64,000 nt of DNA from Hyphococcus lacteus (GCF_041058985.1 NZ_JBEHZE010000001.1:248001-312000); one strand, 5' to 3'. Positions 52,558-61,559 are shown, counted from the stretch's first letter. Notes: generated by a model from the letters alone, not told the origin. Numbers and translations: made by a program.

Positions 52558-52998
52558 CTACCAATCTTCTTGATCGATGTCAGGCTCACGGCCCGTGAAC
52601 TGATAGAAAATAGTGAGCATGGTTGACGCAACGGTCACGCCGACGCCCCACTCCACCAACAAAATTCCGTAATGCTGCCCCGCGTGGTGGGTCGATTCCG
52701 GCACGATTGCGTCATAGCCAAGAAGATTCGCCCCCAGCAGCATCGTCCACACACCCGTACCAGCATAGAACAGAACGCCGATAACCATGGCCCAAACCAG
52801 TGCCCTTTGCGGCAGCACTTTTTTGGTTTCATCAAGACCATAAACAAAGGCATGAAGAATGAACGCGACCGCAAAAATTACACCGGCCTGAAAACCACCG
52901 CCGGGACCGTAATCACCATGAAACTGCACATAAAGCGCGAATAAAATAATCGGCGCAAAAAGAAGTTTCGTCGCGACTCGAAGGATCAGATGGTCCAC
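52558..52998 (-). CDS. mnhB: MnhB-type antiporter subunit
   Basis: Protein of 146 aa of the MnhB family (four helices). Landmarks: FALYVQFHGDYGPGGGFQAGVIFAVAF, the classic MnhB loop with GHxxPGGGF-type sequence, and LLVEWGVGVTVASTMLTIFY near the end. It overlaps the DUF4040 gene start/stop (TAATG-like). Confidence 0.94.
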   Translation of the reverse strand: MDHLILRVATKLLFAPIILFALYVQFHGDYGPGGGFQAGVIFAVAFILHAFVYGLDETKKVLPQRALVWAMVIGVLFYAGTGVWTMLLGANLLGYDAIVPESTHHAGQHYGILLVEWGVGVTVASTMLTIFYQFTGREPDIDQEDW

Positions 52999-53591
52999 TA
53001 CTCATCCTCCCCTTTCTTGACGTCGGAGACCTGACGGCCACCACGCACGGAACCCGCACCCAGCAACAACATGACCGCGACACCAGCGGTGAAAATCACC
53101 ATGGTTTCGCCAAGTGTATCAAAGCCGCGATAGCTGGCCAGAACCGCCGTCACGATATTCGGCACAGCAATGTCATTGGGGGTCTGCTCTACATATTGTT
53201 GACCGATTGCCGTATTCGCCGGCGAATTTGCGTCACCAAAGGCCGGCATATCAATCGTCGCATAGACAAGCGCCGCACCCGCTGCCAGCACGACCGCAAG
53301 CGCCACAGGCGCGCGGCCCGGCGTTTTAGGTTTTTCCCGACGGGCGGTCAAAAGCATCCCCGCCAGCATTAAAACAGTTGAAATCCCTGCGCCCACAGCC
53401 GCCTCGGTGAAGGCCACATCAACAGCATCGAGCGACACAAAGAACGCCGCAGACAACAGCGAATAAATTCCCGACAACATAACAACCGCAAACAAATGCC
53501 GTGAACGGAGCATGGCAATCGCGACCAAAACCAACATGGTCAATAACGATAAATCGAGAAACGCTGTCGATGAAAGGCCGAGATCACTCAT
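52998..53591 (-). CDS. DUF4040 / MbhD-MbhE-type antiporter subunit
   Basis: Membrane protein of 197 aa. The N-terminal part is a DUF4040 (MbhD-like) domain: LRSRHLFAVVMLSGIYSLLSA and DAVDVAFTEAAVGAGISTVLMLAG, equivalent to the C-terminal end of canonical MnhA. The C-terminal part has PNIVTAVLASYRGFDTLGET then MVIFTAGVAVMLLLG, as in MbhE/MnhB N-terminal parts. The separate gene means MnhA is split here. ATG 53591 overlaps the mnhG stop by 8 bp. Confidence 0.9.
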   Translation of the reverse strand: MSDLGLSSTAFLDLSLLTMLVLVAIAMLRSRHLFAVVMLSGIYSLLSAAFFVSLDAVDVAFTEAAVGAGISTVLMLAGMLLTARREKPKTPGRAPVALAVVLAAGAALVYATIDMPAFGDANSPANTAIGQQYVEQTPNDIAVPNIVTAVLASYRGFDTLGETMVIFTAGVAVMLLLGAGSVRGGRQVSDVKKGEDE

Positions 53592-53931
53592 CGCCGTCTC
53601 CTTCATAACGAAGTGCGCTTCCTTGTAATGGTTTGAAGCCAACCATCCATGCGGAATGGGCAATTGCGTGGGTCGCAACGGGCGAAGTCAAAAACAGGAA
53701 AACACCAATAAAAATAAGCTTAACCGCAACAATCCATGTTGGGGCCTGAAGCAACATACCGATCAAAATCAACTCTGCTCCGCCAGTGTCCGTTACGCCC
53801 GCCGCGTGAAGCCGCGTATAGAAGTCAGGGAACCGCACAAGGCCAATGGCACCCGAAAGCATCGCCAGACCACCCGCGAGGAATAAGCCCCAAGATGCAA
53901 TATCAAGGATCAACGCCCAATCGATATTCAT
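53584..53931 (-). CDS. mnhG: MnhG antiporter subunit
   Basis: Protein of 115 aa with three helices. The MnhG motif GAIGLVRFPDFYTRLHAAGVTDT is clear, followed by LILIGMLLQAP and the C-terminal LTSPVATHAIAHSAW. The N-terminus overlaps mnhF by ATGA. Confidence 0.95.
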   Translation of the reverse strand: MNIDWALILDIASWGLFLAGGLAMLSGAIGLVRFPDFYTRLHAAGVTDTGGAELILIGMLLQAPTWIVAVKLIFIGVFLFLTSPVATHAIAHSAWMVGFKPLQGSALRYEGDGDE

Positions 53932-54215
53932 GCGTCGCTCCTTTTGGCTTCGGTTTCAGCGGGGTCTTTTTGGTAAGAGAAGAATCGCAAAATCGCCAAG
54001 GTCGCCGTAAAATTGATCAGCGCATATAAAAGCGCGATATCGAGGAAGTCAGGGCGGCCGGTCACAAAACCCATCAACCCGATAAGCAACACAGTCTTGG
54101 TGCCAAACGAATTACCGGCCAAAATCCGGTCATAGAGCGATGGCCCCGCAAAAGCGCGAACCAGCGCCAGCACCATCGCCGCCACGATCGCGGTAATAAC
54201 AACGGCAAACATCAT
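53928..54215 (-). CDS. mnhF: MnhF antiporter subunit
   Basis: Protein of 95 aa with three helices. Motif LVRAFAGPSLYDRILAGNSFGTKTVLL then DFLDIALLYALINFTATLAILRF, matching the MnhF/MrpF family. It overlaps mnhE and mnhG by ATGA junctions. Confidence 0.95.
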   Translation of the reverse strand: MMFAVVITAIVAAMVLALVRAFAGPSLYDRILAGNSFGTKTVLLIGLMGFVTGRPDFLDIALLYALINFTATLAILRFFSYQKDPAETEAKRSDA

Positions 54216-54694
54216 TTGACGCGGCCCTCGGTTCGGGCCACGCGATTACCCATATCGGTAATTGCCGCAACATCACAAAGTTCTTCGGTCAAGCCGTGCA
54301 CCAGAATTTCATTTTCACGCATATCAACAGAAACCGTGCCGGGCGTCAGCGTAATTGAATTCGCAAAAGTCACCTTGCCCACCGTGCTATGCGGGGGATT
54401 TGGTACGGTGAAAAGTTTCGGCGAGAGCTTTGGCTCAACAGCCAGGGCCTGACGCATGACCATCAAATTGGCTTTGCCAATCTCACCACCCAGCCAGATC
54501 CAATAGCCTAAAATACGCGGAAACAAGCTCGCTGGCACACTATCGTCATCAAGCACCGAGGCTCGACGCGCCAGCCATGCAGCAAACAGAACCGAGCCTG
54601 CGCCAAATGTGAGCAATAACGGATGGTCAAAATAGCCCGATAGCAGCAGCCACAATGCCGCCAATACCAGAACGAGGATTATAAAACGCCCCAT
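54212..54694 (-). CDS. mnhE: MnhE antiporter subunit, first gene of operon
   Basis: Protein of 160 aa with two or three N-terminal helices and a cytoplasmic domain. Landmarks: YWIWLGGEIGKANLMVMRQALA and TFANSITLTPGTVSVDMREN, followed by ILVHGLTEE, all typical of MnhE. ATG 54694 has AAGGG upstream. The operon promoter must lie in the 351-bp gap to the RHH gene. Confidence 0.95.
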   Translation of the reverse strand: MGRFIILVLVLAALWLLLSGYFDHPLLLTFGAGSVLFAAWLARRASVLDDDSVPASLFPRILGYWIWLGGEIGKANLMVMRQALAVEPKLSPKLFTVPNPPHSTVGKVTFANSITLTPGTVSVDMRENEILVHGLTEELCDVAAITDMGNRVARTEGRVK

Positions 54695-55045
54695 CAGCCC
54701 TTTTTCAGGAACCTCTCATCATCCAGGCCATTCAAGTGAACAGCACCCCGATTGAAAACGGATCCGAGAATCACAGATCCGAAGACTTGAACCGTCTCGT
54801 TACAATATCCGCACAGTTTAGGTCGATTGCTAAAAATGCCGCAACGACTCGAGACGTCGCGAATTTCGCAGAATCTACGCAGAAATCAACGGGTTGATTG
54901 TCGAAAAGCAGCGAAGAAACAAAAGGTTTTCCCCGCCGACGCAACGCGCATCAGCGGTTTTGTCATGGAAAAGCTGTTTTGATTTTGTTGTGCGGTGCAA
55001 AAGTAATTGTGCGAACAACAATGGCCAAAACCGTGTGCGCTCTAT
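54695..55045. other. Intergenic region upstream of the antiporter operon
   Basis: 351 bp without a gene that I can support. It must hold the promoter of the antiporter operon and the 3' end of the RHH transcript. An inverted repeat with arms CGGATC / GATCCG lies near 54759-54781. No clear terminator or riboswitch was recognised. Confidence 0.4.
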
Positions 55046-55669
55046 CTAACTTTGGCGACGGGCGCGGGCGCGTTTTATCATTCGTGCCGTTTCACGAAGG
55101 ATAGCGCTATCATTCATGTCCGACGGAACACCGTTCGCATCAAGATAACATTCAAGCGCTTCAAGAATAATGTTTTGACATGACATATCTAAATCACGCG
55201 CAGCCACCCGCAAGCGCACAAGGTCGCGCGTTGGCATTTTTAGCGTCACCGATGCCTTGCGATTCAAAAGATCACTGTAAGGACCACTTTTCGGTTCCGC
55301 TTTCGTCACTGGTTTGTGTGCGACGGGCCGCCCCGCGCTAGAGCGTTGACGCGGCACGCGCGGCAATGCCCAAATGTCTGGTGCGTCGCCGCTAATCGGT
55401 GCCGCTTGCGTTGAATGAACAAGTCTTACTGAGTTTTGTTGATAGTCTGAATTTTCTAATGGATCTGAATCGCCGCTATAGCTCGATGTAGAATCCTGGC
55501 TATTCGCCGGTTGCATCGGAGGTTGCATCGGGCGCATTTCAACATCGACGCCTTCATGCGCAACAGCATCAACCGCGGGCAAAGCTTCGCCTTTACGTGC
55601 CAACAAGCTGGACGTCAAAGACGCGTAGCCACCGCCAGATGCGGACGCATTTTGGGCGTATGCTGTCAT
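55046..55669 (-). CDS. RHH-type partner of the orphan ParA
   Basis: Protein of 207 aa. Residues 1-135 are low-complexity (Ser, Gln, Pro, Asp) and probably disordered. Residues 138-185 resemble a ribbon-helix-helix: the strand SVTLKMP, then RDLVRLRVAARDLDMSCQNI and ILEALECYLDANG. A basic tail follows (MIKRARARRQS). It is coupled to the ParA gene by an ATGA overlap. Layout resembles the ParA-like/RHH pair VirC1/VirC2 and plasmid ParA/RHH pairs; sequence homology is not claimed. Confidence 0.7.
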   Translation of the reverse strand: MTAYAQNASASGGGYASLTSSLLARKGEALPAVDAVAHEGVDVEMRPMQPPMQPANSQDSTSSYSGDSDPLENSDYQQNSVRLVHSTQAAPISGDAPDIWALPRVPRQRSSAGRPVAHKPVTKAEPKSGPYSDLLNRKASVTLKMPTRDLVRLRVAARDLDMSCQNIILEALECYLDANGVPSDMNDSAILRETARMIKRARARRQS

Positions 55670-56379
55670 TGCGCCGCCTTGCGCCCAAAGACACGATTAT
55701 GCGGGTTTGACATACCGCTCTGTTCATCAGTTCGGTATCCATTTTCCGCACGCTGAAGACGTTCATAAAGATATTTCCACAATGTGGAAACTTCTTGTGA
55801 TGACTGACAGAAAGGGTCGATCTCCATAACAGTTCGACCATCAATCATCGACGCCGCAAAATCCACACGGTGATGCAAGGTTACCGGCGCGACCGTACCG
55901 TGTTGTGATAGCGCGACCGCTGCCTCTGACGTGATCCGCGCGCGCGGGGTTGCTCCATTGACCACGAAAATCAACTGCTTTCCCCGTGCCTCGGCAATAT
56001 CGACCGTTGGGCCAACAGCCCTTAGATCATGCGGGCTAGGCCGCGTTGGCGCGACCACAAGATCAGCAAAGCTCACGACCTCAGAGATGGCCCGGGTGAC
56101 GGCTGGCGGCGTGTCGATCACCACCAGTCGAAACCCCTCGGCACGTGCACTGTCGAGGTCGTAAAACAAATTTGAAAACACGGATTGAATAAAGGCAGGA
56201 GCCGGATCTTTCCGAACATTCCACCATTTCGCCAATGAGCCTTGCGGATCGGTATCGATCAACGCAACAGGCCCAGCGCCCTGACGCTCCGCTTCCACCG
56301 CAATGTGCCCAGACAATGTTGTCTTGCCTGAACCACCTTTTTGCGATGCGAAAACGATAACTCGCATCGATGACAGCAT
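55666..56379 (-). CDS. Orphan ParA/MinD-family ATPase
   Basis: ATPase of 237 aa. Deviant Walker A KGGSGKTT near residue 14, switch region LIDTDPQGSLAKWW and Walker B FRLVVIDTPP. No N-terminal DNA-binding domain and no parB next to it, so it is not the chromosome partition system; ParA relatives of this small kind position protein clusters or plasmids. GGGAGG precedes ATG 56379. Downstream RHH gene overlaps by ATGA. Confidence 0.88.
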   Translation of the reverse strand: MLSSMRVIVFASQKGGSGKTTLSGHIAVEAERQGAGPVALIDTDPQGSLAKWWNVRKDPAPAFIQSVFSNLFYDLDSARAEGFRLVVIDTPPAVTRAISEVVSFADLVVAPTRPSPHDLRAVGPTVDIAEARGKQLIFVVNGATPRARITSEAAVALSQHGTVAPVTLHHRVDFAASMIDGRTVMEIDPFCQSSQEVSTLWKYLYERLQRAENGYRTDEQSGMSNPHNRVFGRKAAQ

Positions 56380-56571
56380 GCGCCCTCCCGAAAAATCACA
56401 ACCATTGTGACCCTTTCATTCATGGCACACTGCATATTAACACCGCGCGTTAAGCGAGATGAAAATTTTGTTTAAATTATACAGGAATAAAAGAAACGCC
56501 GGCAGCAACCTAAATACGCAAGACCGCCGCCAGCGCTAAAACGGGTATATCCCAAACCCCTTAAACGACAC

Positions 56572-57783
56572 TTAAGAGAACGATTTTACTTCGCCGAGAT
56601 CAAAGATACTGAGGTCATCAGCAAGCGCAGCCATAAGCCGTGTGATATGCGCAATACGCGGATTAGTTTCCCAATCCCAATAGCGCAGGACCGCTCTTGC
56701 AAAGTCGCGGGGCATTGAATCAAACACACCGAGCATTAATTCAGCATGGGCAACAGCCGCTTCGCCATCAGCAGCGTCAGTCAGAAAATCGAAAAAGTCC
56801 CCACGCGGAACACCCAGACTTTTACACAAAACGGCAAAGGGCTCGCCGCCCGCATCACGCAATATCCGGCCCGCGAGAACGCGAGTAACCCCGCCGATCA
56901 TTGCAACGGCATCAATAATTTCTTCCGCCGGATATTTACATGCCGATGCCAAAGTACGCTTGACCACATCCATCGAAACTGGTTCGCCATTCATGCCTCG
57001 TGGGCGATGACGACGCTCCGCCAGAATCAGAATATCTTTGACGATCTGGTCATTATCGCCGCCCCGGAAAACCCGTGGATAAAGGTCGGCTAATGCATCC
57101 TGAATGATCGTCCGATCAAGCGTAAAGCGGGTTAAAACCCTGCGGCGACGTTCAGCGTCAATCCACCAGAACATGATAAAGCCATGCGCCGGTTCTAGCT
57201 CTCGTCGTTTCAAAAGCGGACCTTGCAGATCTTTATGGACTGCACTCATGGCAACAAGTTTGTTCACCGCATTTGGCGACAACACACAATCATCACGTTT
57301 TAATAGCGCCTTACACACATTGATCTCGTCATAGGTAAGACACGCATCAGCGACCGCCGTCGTCAGGTTTAACCGCTGAGCGATCATGACCCTGTGGGCC
57401 TCTGACACATCTCTCGCCGCTTCAATCAATAGCGCTTCGGGTAGTGTATCGGCTTCTTTGATTACATTTTCTGCGACCGCAGGCTCGTCCAGGATCAGCA
57501 TACGCACCAAAACGGGCGAGCACTCAGCAACCCGCGCTACACGCTGAGCCACCTCTATCCGTAAGCTCTCTTCGACCTTGTCGAGAACTTGCAACAGAAT
57601 ATCGGCAACCAATGCTCGCTCATTCGAGGAAATACGCGAGGTGGGCAAAACTACAATATCTGTCAGTTTGCGCACCATGAGCGCCCTGACGGTTGGCCCA
57701 GACGCCGATAACGGCGTCAGCATTGTCTCCACGTCGATTGGCGACGTGGGTTCGACTTCGGGTGCGGTGTCAAATTCGGTCAT
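56572..57783 (-). CDS. DUF2336-family protein (second paralogue)
   Basis: Helical protein of 403 aa with a DUF2336 core: ERALVADILLQVLDKVEESL, LRIEVAQRVARVAECSPVLV, LILDEPAVAENVIKEADTL, VMIAQRLNLTTAVADACL. The C-terminal part contains FMIFWWIDAERRRRVLTRFT, a motif seen in the family. It lies 192 bp upstream of the ParA gene on the same strand, so a shared operon is possible. The protein has no signal or membrane helix. Confidence 0.87.
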   Translation of the reverse strand: MTEFDTAPEVEPTSPIDVETMLTPLSASGPTVRALMVRKLTDIVVLPTSRISSNERALVADILLQVLDKVEESLRIEVAQRVARVAECSPVLVRMLILDEPAVAENVIKEADTLPEALLIEAARDVSEAHRVMIAQRLNLTTAVADACLTYDEINVCKALLKRDDCVLSPNAVNKLVAMSAVHKDLQGPLLKRRELEPAHGFIMFWWIDAERRRRVLTRFTLDRTIIQDALADLYPRVFRGGDNDQIVKDILILAERRHRPRGMNGEPVSMDVVKRTLASACKYPAEEIIDAVAMIGGVTRVLAGRILRDAGGEPFAVLCKSLGVPRGDFFDFLTDAADGEAAVAHAELMLGVFDSMPRDFARAVLRYWDWETNPRIAHITRLMAALADDLSIFDLGEVKSFS

Positions 57784-57929
57784 AATTTCCAGATTTCACC
57801 TGTTTCATTCCGAACCGTTGTAACCGGAACACCCTTAACGGGGGATTTCACTTTTCGCTTCGGTTTTCCAAGACCTCGCCCGTTAGCGGTGTTAAGGTCG
57901 AAAAACGTAGCCAAGGAAGCCAGAAACCC

Positions 57930-58280
57930 GTGATTCGTCATATTTTCCGTACCGCCCTTCACCCCCTCTCAAATCACCACCCGGTCAAATTGGTTGGCAT
58001 TTTGTCCCTATCGGCCCTTGGTTTAACGGCCTGTGTATCCACAGGCGACATTGACGCACTGCGGGAAGCCCCCGGATATCACGCAGGTTATGCCGATGGC
58101 TGCTCTACCGGTACGGAAGAAGACAAAAGCTTTTCGACTTCGCAAACCCGCGATGCCTATGCCTTTAAGAATGATGATGCGTATCGGATGGGATGGCGTC
58201 AGGGTTATCTTGAATGCTCACACACCACCCCGGTTCCAAGTAATGGCGGTCGGATTTTAGGTGAACGCAACGAATACTAA
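57930..58280 (+). CDS. Small lipoprotein with Cys-containing repeat-like motif
   Basis: Protein of 116 aa from GTG 57930 (AAGGAAG upstream). The signal region has a lipobox GLTAC. The mature part shows two related units, YHAGYADGCSTG and YRMGWRQGYLEC, each with a G-x-x-G-[CY] spacing, which suggests a disulfide between them. I recognise no characterised family. A terminator follows. Nearby genes give no clear functional link. Confidence 0.7.
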   Translation: MIRHIFRTALHPLSNHHPVKLVGILSLSALGLTACVSTGDIDALREAPGYHAGYADGCSTGTEEDKSFSTSQTRDAYAFKNDDAYRMGWRQGYLECSHTTPVPSNGGRILGERNEY

Positions 58281-58332
58281 TGAAGGGTTAATTTGTACGG
58301 AGCGGTTCGTACACGCCCAGAACCTAACGACG

Positions 58333-58365
58333 AAAAAAGGCGCTCCGGTTGGGAGCGCCTTTTTT
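58333..58365. terminator. Bidirectional rho-independent terminator
   Basis: Stem AAAAAAGGCGCTCC / GGAGCGCCTTTTTT with a 5-nt loop, T-runs on both strands. It separates the lipoprotein gene from the convergent TPR gene that ends the TonB operon. Confidence 0.93.
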
Positions 58366-58386
58366 CTTACCAATTTATCGTTGGTA

Positions 58387-59967
58387 TTATTGTTCGTTTG
58401 CCGAAGCGTCGTCTTCAGTCGTTGCTTCTTCAGGGGCACTCTCTGCCTCTTCTTCATCTGGAGCAGACGACCGGTTCCGACTTGGCGGGCCCGCTTCCTC
58501 AAGTGCTTTACATTCACCCAGGCGTGCCTGTTGCTGTTCAATTTCTTCGGCGGAAGCTTCGCGATTCTGTAGGTCACGGATACGTTGATCACGTTCGAAA
58601 CGCGCGATGTCATCCTTACACGCATCAAGGTTTTGCTGATACTCAAGCTTACGACCATCCCAATAGGCAGTCACAACCGCATCAATGTAAGTGATCCAGT
58701 CACTGGCACGACGGCGAGAGTTAGAGAAACGCTGAGCATTGACAAATGCCTCGCGTGCCCGAGCCCAGATCCGAGTATCTTCCGGCCCAGCTTGCGAGAA
58801 CCGCGCTGTACCCAACAGCAGCCACGCATCGCCAGTGTCTTTTGATTCCATGCCGCCGCGATTAATCGCACTTTCGAGTGCTCTTTGCGACGCCGCGTAT
58901 TGCTCGTCAGCAAGCAACACCATGCCAAGGCGATAATAAAGCTCGCCATTGTTTGATTGACCGGCTGCTTCGCGCAGGATCGGAATGGATTTTTTATGCT
59001 CGCGTGCCTGGCTCCAGAGCTGAGACAAAAGAATGAGGTTCTTTTGGTTCCGCTTGATGTTGTTCGCATTCATTTCACGTTCGAGCAAAGTCGCACCGCG
59101 ATATGGATTGTCGAAGAACGAATAGTACTGGATTAGGGTCAAAAGTTCGTTCTCACCCTTCACCAATCCAGCGCGATACGCCACCTCAAGAACTGAAAAC
59201 GCATCTTGGTCTTGGCCCATCACGGAGTAAGCCCCGGACAGCTGTGTCCAATAGCTACGTTCGTCCGGCCAAAGGTTGACCATACGCTCAAGCAAAGGCG
59301 TACGCTTGGCGTTATTATTAAGCTCAGAATATACGAGGTTCAGCAGATCAAAATAACCTTTGCGCGGTTCACCCATGCCAGAAATGGCCGCTTCGGCTGG
59401 CTGTACTGCAGATCTGAAGTTTGGTGGAGAAATCTGAGTATACGCGGCGGCTAACAAATAATATGCGTTGGAATCGACCTCGACATTACAAGTACGCGCA
59501 TTTTGGATCCACTGATTCAACCCTGTAATGGCTGTCTGATAGCGTTCCATTTGGAAATTCAACTGCGCAATGAAGTAGCGAAGCTGGTTGTTTCGATTGG
59601 CTGGTAGACCATTCGCGTCAAGTGCAGTTTGGAAATCCTGTAACGCGCCGCCAAAGTTCTCCATGTTGACTTTGACGCTACCGCGCAATTCATAAACCGT
59701 TGACTTGTCGTACGCCTTCATGGAATCGCCACGATTGGCAATCAGATTATTGAAGCCCGTCAATGCTTCGCCATACTGCTCGGCTTGCATTAATTCATAG
59801 AGCTTTTGGATTTCTGCACCGACCCGTGGATCAAGTGTTTTAGAAGCTCCGCCCTCTTCCGCATCGCACTGTTGCGCCGCTGCCGGCAACGGCGCAGTGC
59901 TCATCATCAGCGCAGCCGTGAGCGACGCGACAGCCGAAAAACAAAACTTACGATAGTTCCCACGCAT
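58387..59967 (-). CDS. Exported TPR protein of the TonB operon
   Basis: Periplasmic protein of 526 aa. The signal peptide ends MSTAPLPAAAQ. Repeated helical pairs (for example AEQYGEALTGFNNLIANRGD, MERYQTAITGLNQWIQNA, LADEQYAASQRALESAINRG) form about eight to ten TPRs. The C-terminal tail is acidic and low in complexity (PEEATTEDDASANE). TPR proteins end several TonB2/TtpC-type clusters and help the trans-envelope complex. It follows tonB in this operon. Confidence 0.9.
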   Translation of the reverse strand: MRGNYRKFCFSAVASLTAALMMSTAPLPAAAQQCDAEEGGASKTLDPRVGAEIQKLYELMQAEQYGEALTGFNNLIANRGDSMKAYDKSTVYELRGSVKVNMENFGGALQDFQTALDANGLPANRNNQLRYFIAQLNFQMERYQTAITGLNQWIQNARTCNVEVDSNAYYLLAAAYTQISPPNFRSAVQPAEAAISGMGEPRKGYFDLLNLVYSELNNNAKRTPLLERMVNLWPDERSYWTQLSGAYSVMGQDQDAFSVLEVAYRAGLVKGENELLTLIQYYSFFDNPYRGATLLEREMNANNIKRNQKNLILLSQLWSQAREHKKSIPILREAAGQSNNGELYYRLGMVLLADEQYAASQRALESAINRGGMESKDTGDAWLLLGTARFSQAGPEDTRIWARAREAFVNAQRFSNSRRRASDWITYIDAVVTAYWDGRKLEYQQNLDACKDDIARFERDQRIRDLQNREASAEEIEQQQARLGECKALEEAGPPSRNRSSAPDEEEAESAPEEATTEDDASANEQ

Positions 59968-60059
59968 ATTTATCATCCTGCCGTCTGTTGCCCTTAATTG
60001 GGCAGTCTCAAGCGTTAAGCCGGCGGAACGCCGCTAAAAAGTCAGCCCAACGGCCCGAA

Positions 60060-60659
60060 TTACTGTTCCAATACGAATGTCACACTGGTTTGAACACCAC
60101 GGCGCCATTCAGCTTTGTTATCCACCATCTTTGGTTGATACTTCCAACGCTCAACCGAACGCATCGCAGCACGATTGAGACAGCTATTTGTAGAATCAAC
60201 TACGGTAATATTTGTTGTTTGACCGTCAGGGGTCACATCAAACTGTACCTGAACGGTTTCACTCGCACTCGCGCGGCTCATGCAACGCTCTGGATATTGT
60301 GGCGGGATACGAACCAAAGGCTGCGCATCACGGTCAGGATTGAAGCCCGACCCGATGCTTAGATTGGCCTCAATCGTAGGAATCTGAGCCGCAACACCAT
60401 CAAGTGCTGGACGATTAGAAGGGTCGTTCACCGCCGGTGGTGGCGGAGGTGGTGTATCAAGTGTTGGTCGTTTGAATTCTCGGTTTGCACTATTCAATTC
60501 AGTATCATCGATCTTCGCCGTGATATCAATTTTCACAGCCGACTTCTCTTCTTGAAGTCGAACTTCCTGCTTAATCATCGCAGCCATGAACAAGAACAGC
60601 GCCCCAGTAACAATAATCGAACCGGGTATGCCGAGAACCAACCTAACGAGCGATCCCAT
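60060..60659 (-). CDS. tonB: TonB-family energy transducer
   Basis: Protein of 199 aa. One N-terminal membrane helix (LGIPGSIIVTGALFLFMAAM), a short Pro-rich stretch (TPPPPPPAVNDP), and a TonB C-terminal domain with RIPPQYPERCMSRASASETV, the YP motif, VQFDVTPDGQT, SCLNRAAMRSVERWKYQP. The spacer is short compared with E. coli TonB, as in TonB2 types. It is coupled to exbD and the TPR gene. Confidence 0.93.
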   Translation of the reverse strand: MGSLVRLVLGIPGSIIVTGALFLFMAAMIKQEVRLQEEKSAVKIDITAKIDDTELNSANREFKRPTLDTPPPPPPAVNDPSNRPALDGVAAQIPTIEANLSIGSGFNPDRDAQPLVRIPPQYPERCMSRASASETVQVQFDVTPDGQTTNITVVDSTNSCLNRAAMRSVERWKYQPKMVDNKAEWRRGVQTSVTFVLEQ

Positions 60660-60670
60660 AATCTTTTTCC

Positions 60671-61081
60671 TTAAACGTCTTCCGTCGAGACGGCGACATC
60701 AGTGAGACCAGTTGAGCGAATTTGATTGACCACCTCGACAAGAAGTCGGGTCTTTGATTTCGCATCAGCTTGAACCACAGCCGTCCCCTTAGGATTTTCA
60801 CGACGCAACTGTTCAACCATTGTTTTAACGGCTTCGAGCGGGACCTGTTCTTTGTTGATCCAGATCTCGTCTTTGTCCGAAATCGCCACGATGATCGATG
60901 CCGCTTTACGCTCAGTCGCAGATTCTGCGAATGGACGTGTTACTTCAACACCTGGTTCCTTCACGAATGTGGACGTCACGATGAAGAAGATCAGCATGAT
61001 GAACACGATATCGAGAAGAGGCGTTACATTGACGTCCTCGTCTTCGCCACCGCCGGACTGAGATATATTACGTCTCGCCAT
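60671..61081 (-). CDS. exbD: ExbD-type subunit (second ExbD)
   Basis: Protein of 136 aa with an N-terminal helix carrying the proton-path Asp in VNVTPLLDIVFIMLIFFIVTS. The periplasmic domain contains GVEVTRPFAESATERKA and VVQADAKSKTRLLVEVVNQI, standard for ExbD/TolR. It lies 11 bp upstream of tonB and is the second of two tandem ExbD genes. Confidence 0.95.
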   Translation of the reverse strand: MARRNISQSGGGEDEDVNVTPLLDIVFIMLIFFIVTSTFVKEPGVEVTRPFAESATERKAASIIVAISDKDEIWINKEQVPLEAVKTMVEQLRRENPKGTAVVQADAKSKTRLLVEVVNQIRSTGLTDVAVSTEDV

Positions 61082-61135
61082 AGTTTTATCCGCCTACAAA
61101 TCTTGTCGAAGTTGCGCAAAAAGCGCGGATCCGAC

Positions 61136-61555
61136 TTAATTAACTTCTTTTTGCAACGCCAATGACACTGAGCATCCGCCACAGCCGCTTTGCGCTTGAT
61201 CCAAAACCTGAACCGCAACACCAGATTCCGATGTCGGCGCGGCACTCACGAGAACGACGCCTTGAGGCTCCCGCGCGATGAATTCTTGGACCACTGGTGT
61301 CACTGAACCCGGATCAATCACACGGATATTATTTACCCGCACAAAGCCGTCTTCCTGAACCGCCAGCAATAATGCGGGGGGCGGAATTTCGTCAATCTTC
61401 GGTGGATTGTCTTCCGGTGTCCGAATGTCGATCCCTTTTTCGCGAAGGAACGTCGCCGTCACGATGAAGAAGATCAGCAGGATAAAGACGATGTCGAGAA
61501 GCGGAGTGATATTTACTTCCGCGTCATCGCCCGCATGTGTCGCTTTTTTTCTCAT
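61136..61555 (-). CDS. exbD: ExbD-type subunit (first ExbD)
   Basis: Protein of 139 aa with VNITPLLDIVFILLIFFIVTA, the membrane helix with its Asp. The periplasmic part differs strongly from the other copy and ends with CGGCSVSLALQKEVN, two cysteines not seen in the second ExbD. Two unlike ExbDs suggest a heterodimer in one complex (inference). Confidence 0.94.
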   Translation of the reverse strand: MRKKATHAGDDAEVNITPLLDIVFILLIFFIVTATFLREKGIDIRTPEDNPPKIDEIPPPALLLAVQEDGFVRVNNIRVIDPGSVTPVVQEFIAREPQGVVLVSAAPTSESGVAVQVLDQAQSGCGGCSVSLALQKEVN

Positions 61556-61559
61556 TGCG

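Noticed and set aside
55666..56379. Chromosomal partition ParA (parAB)
   Set aside because: No parB or parS-like repeat is next to it and the gene is much shorter with a different partner.
57930..58280. Repeat protein or EF-hand
   Set aside because: Only two loosely related units are seen and the loop spacing does not match an EF-hand.
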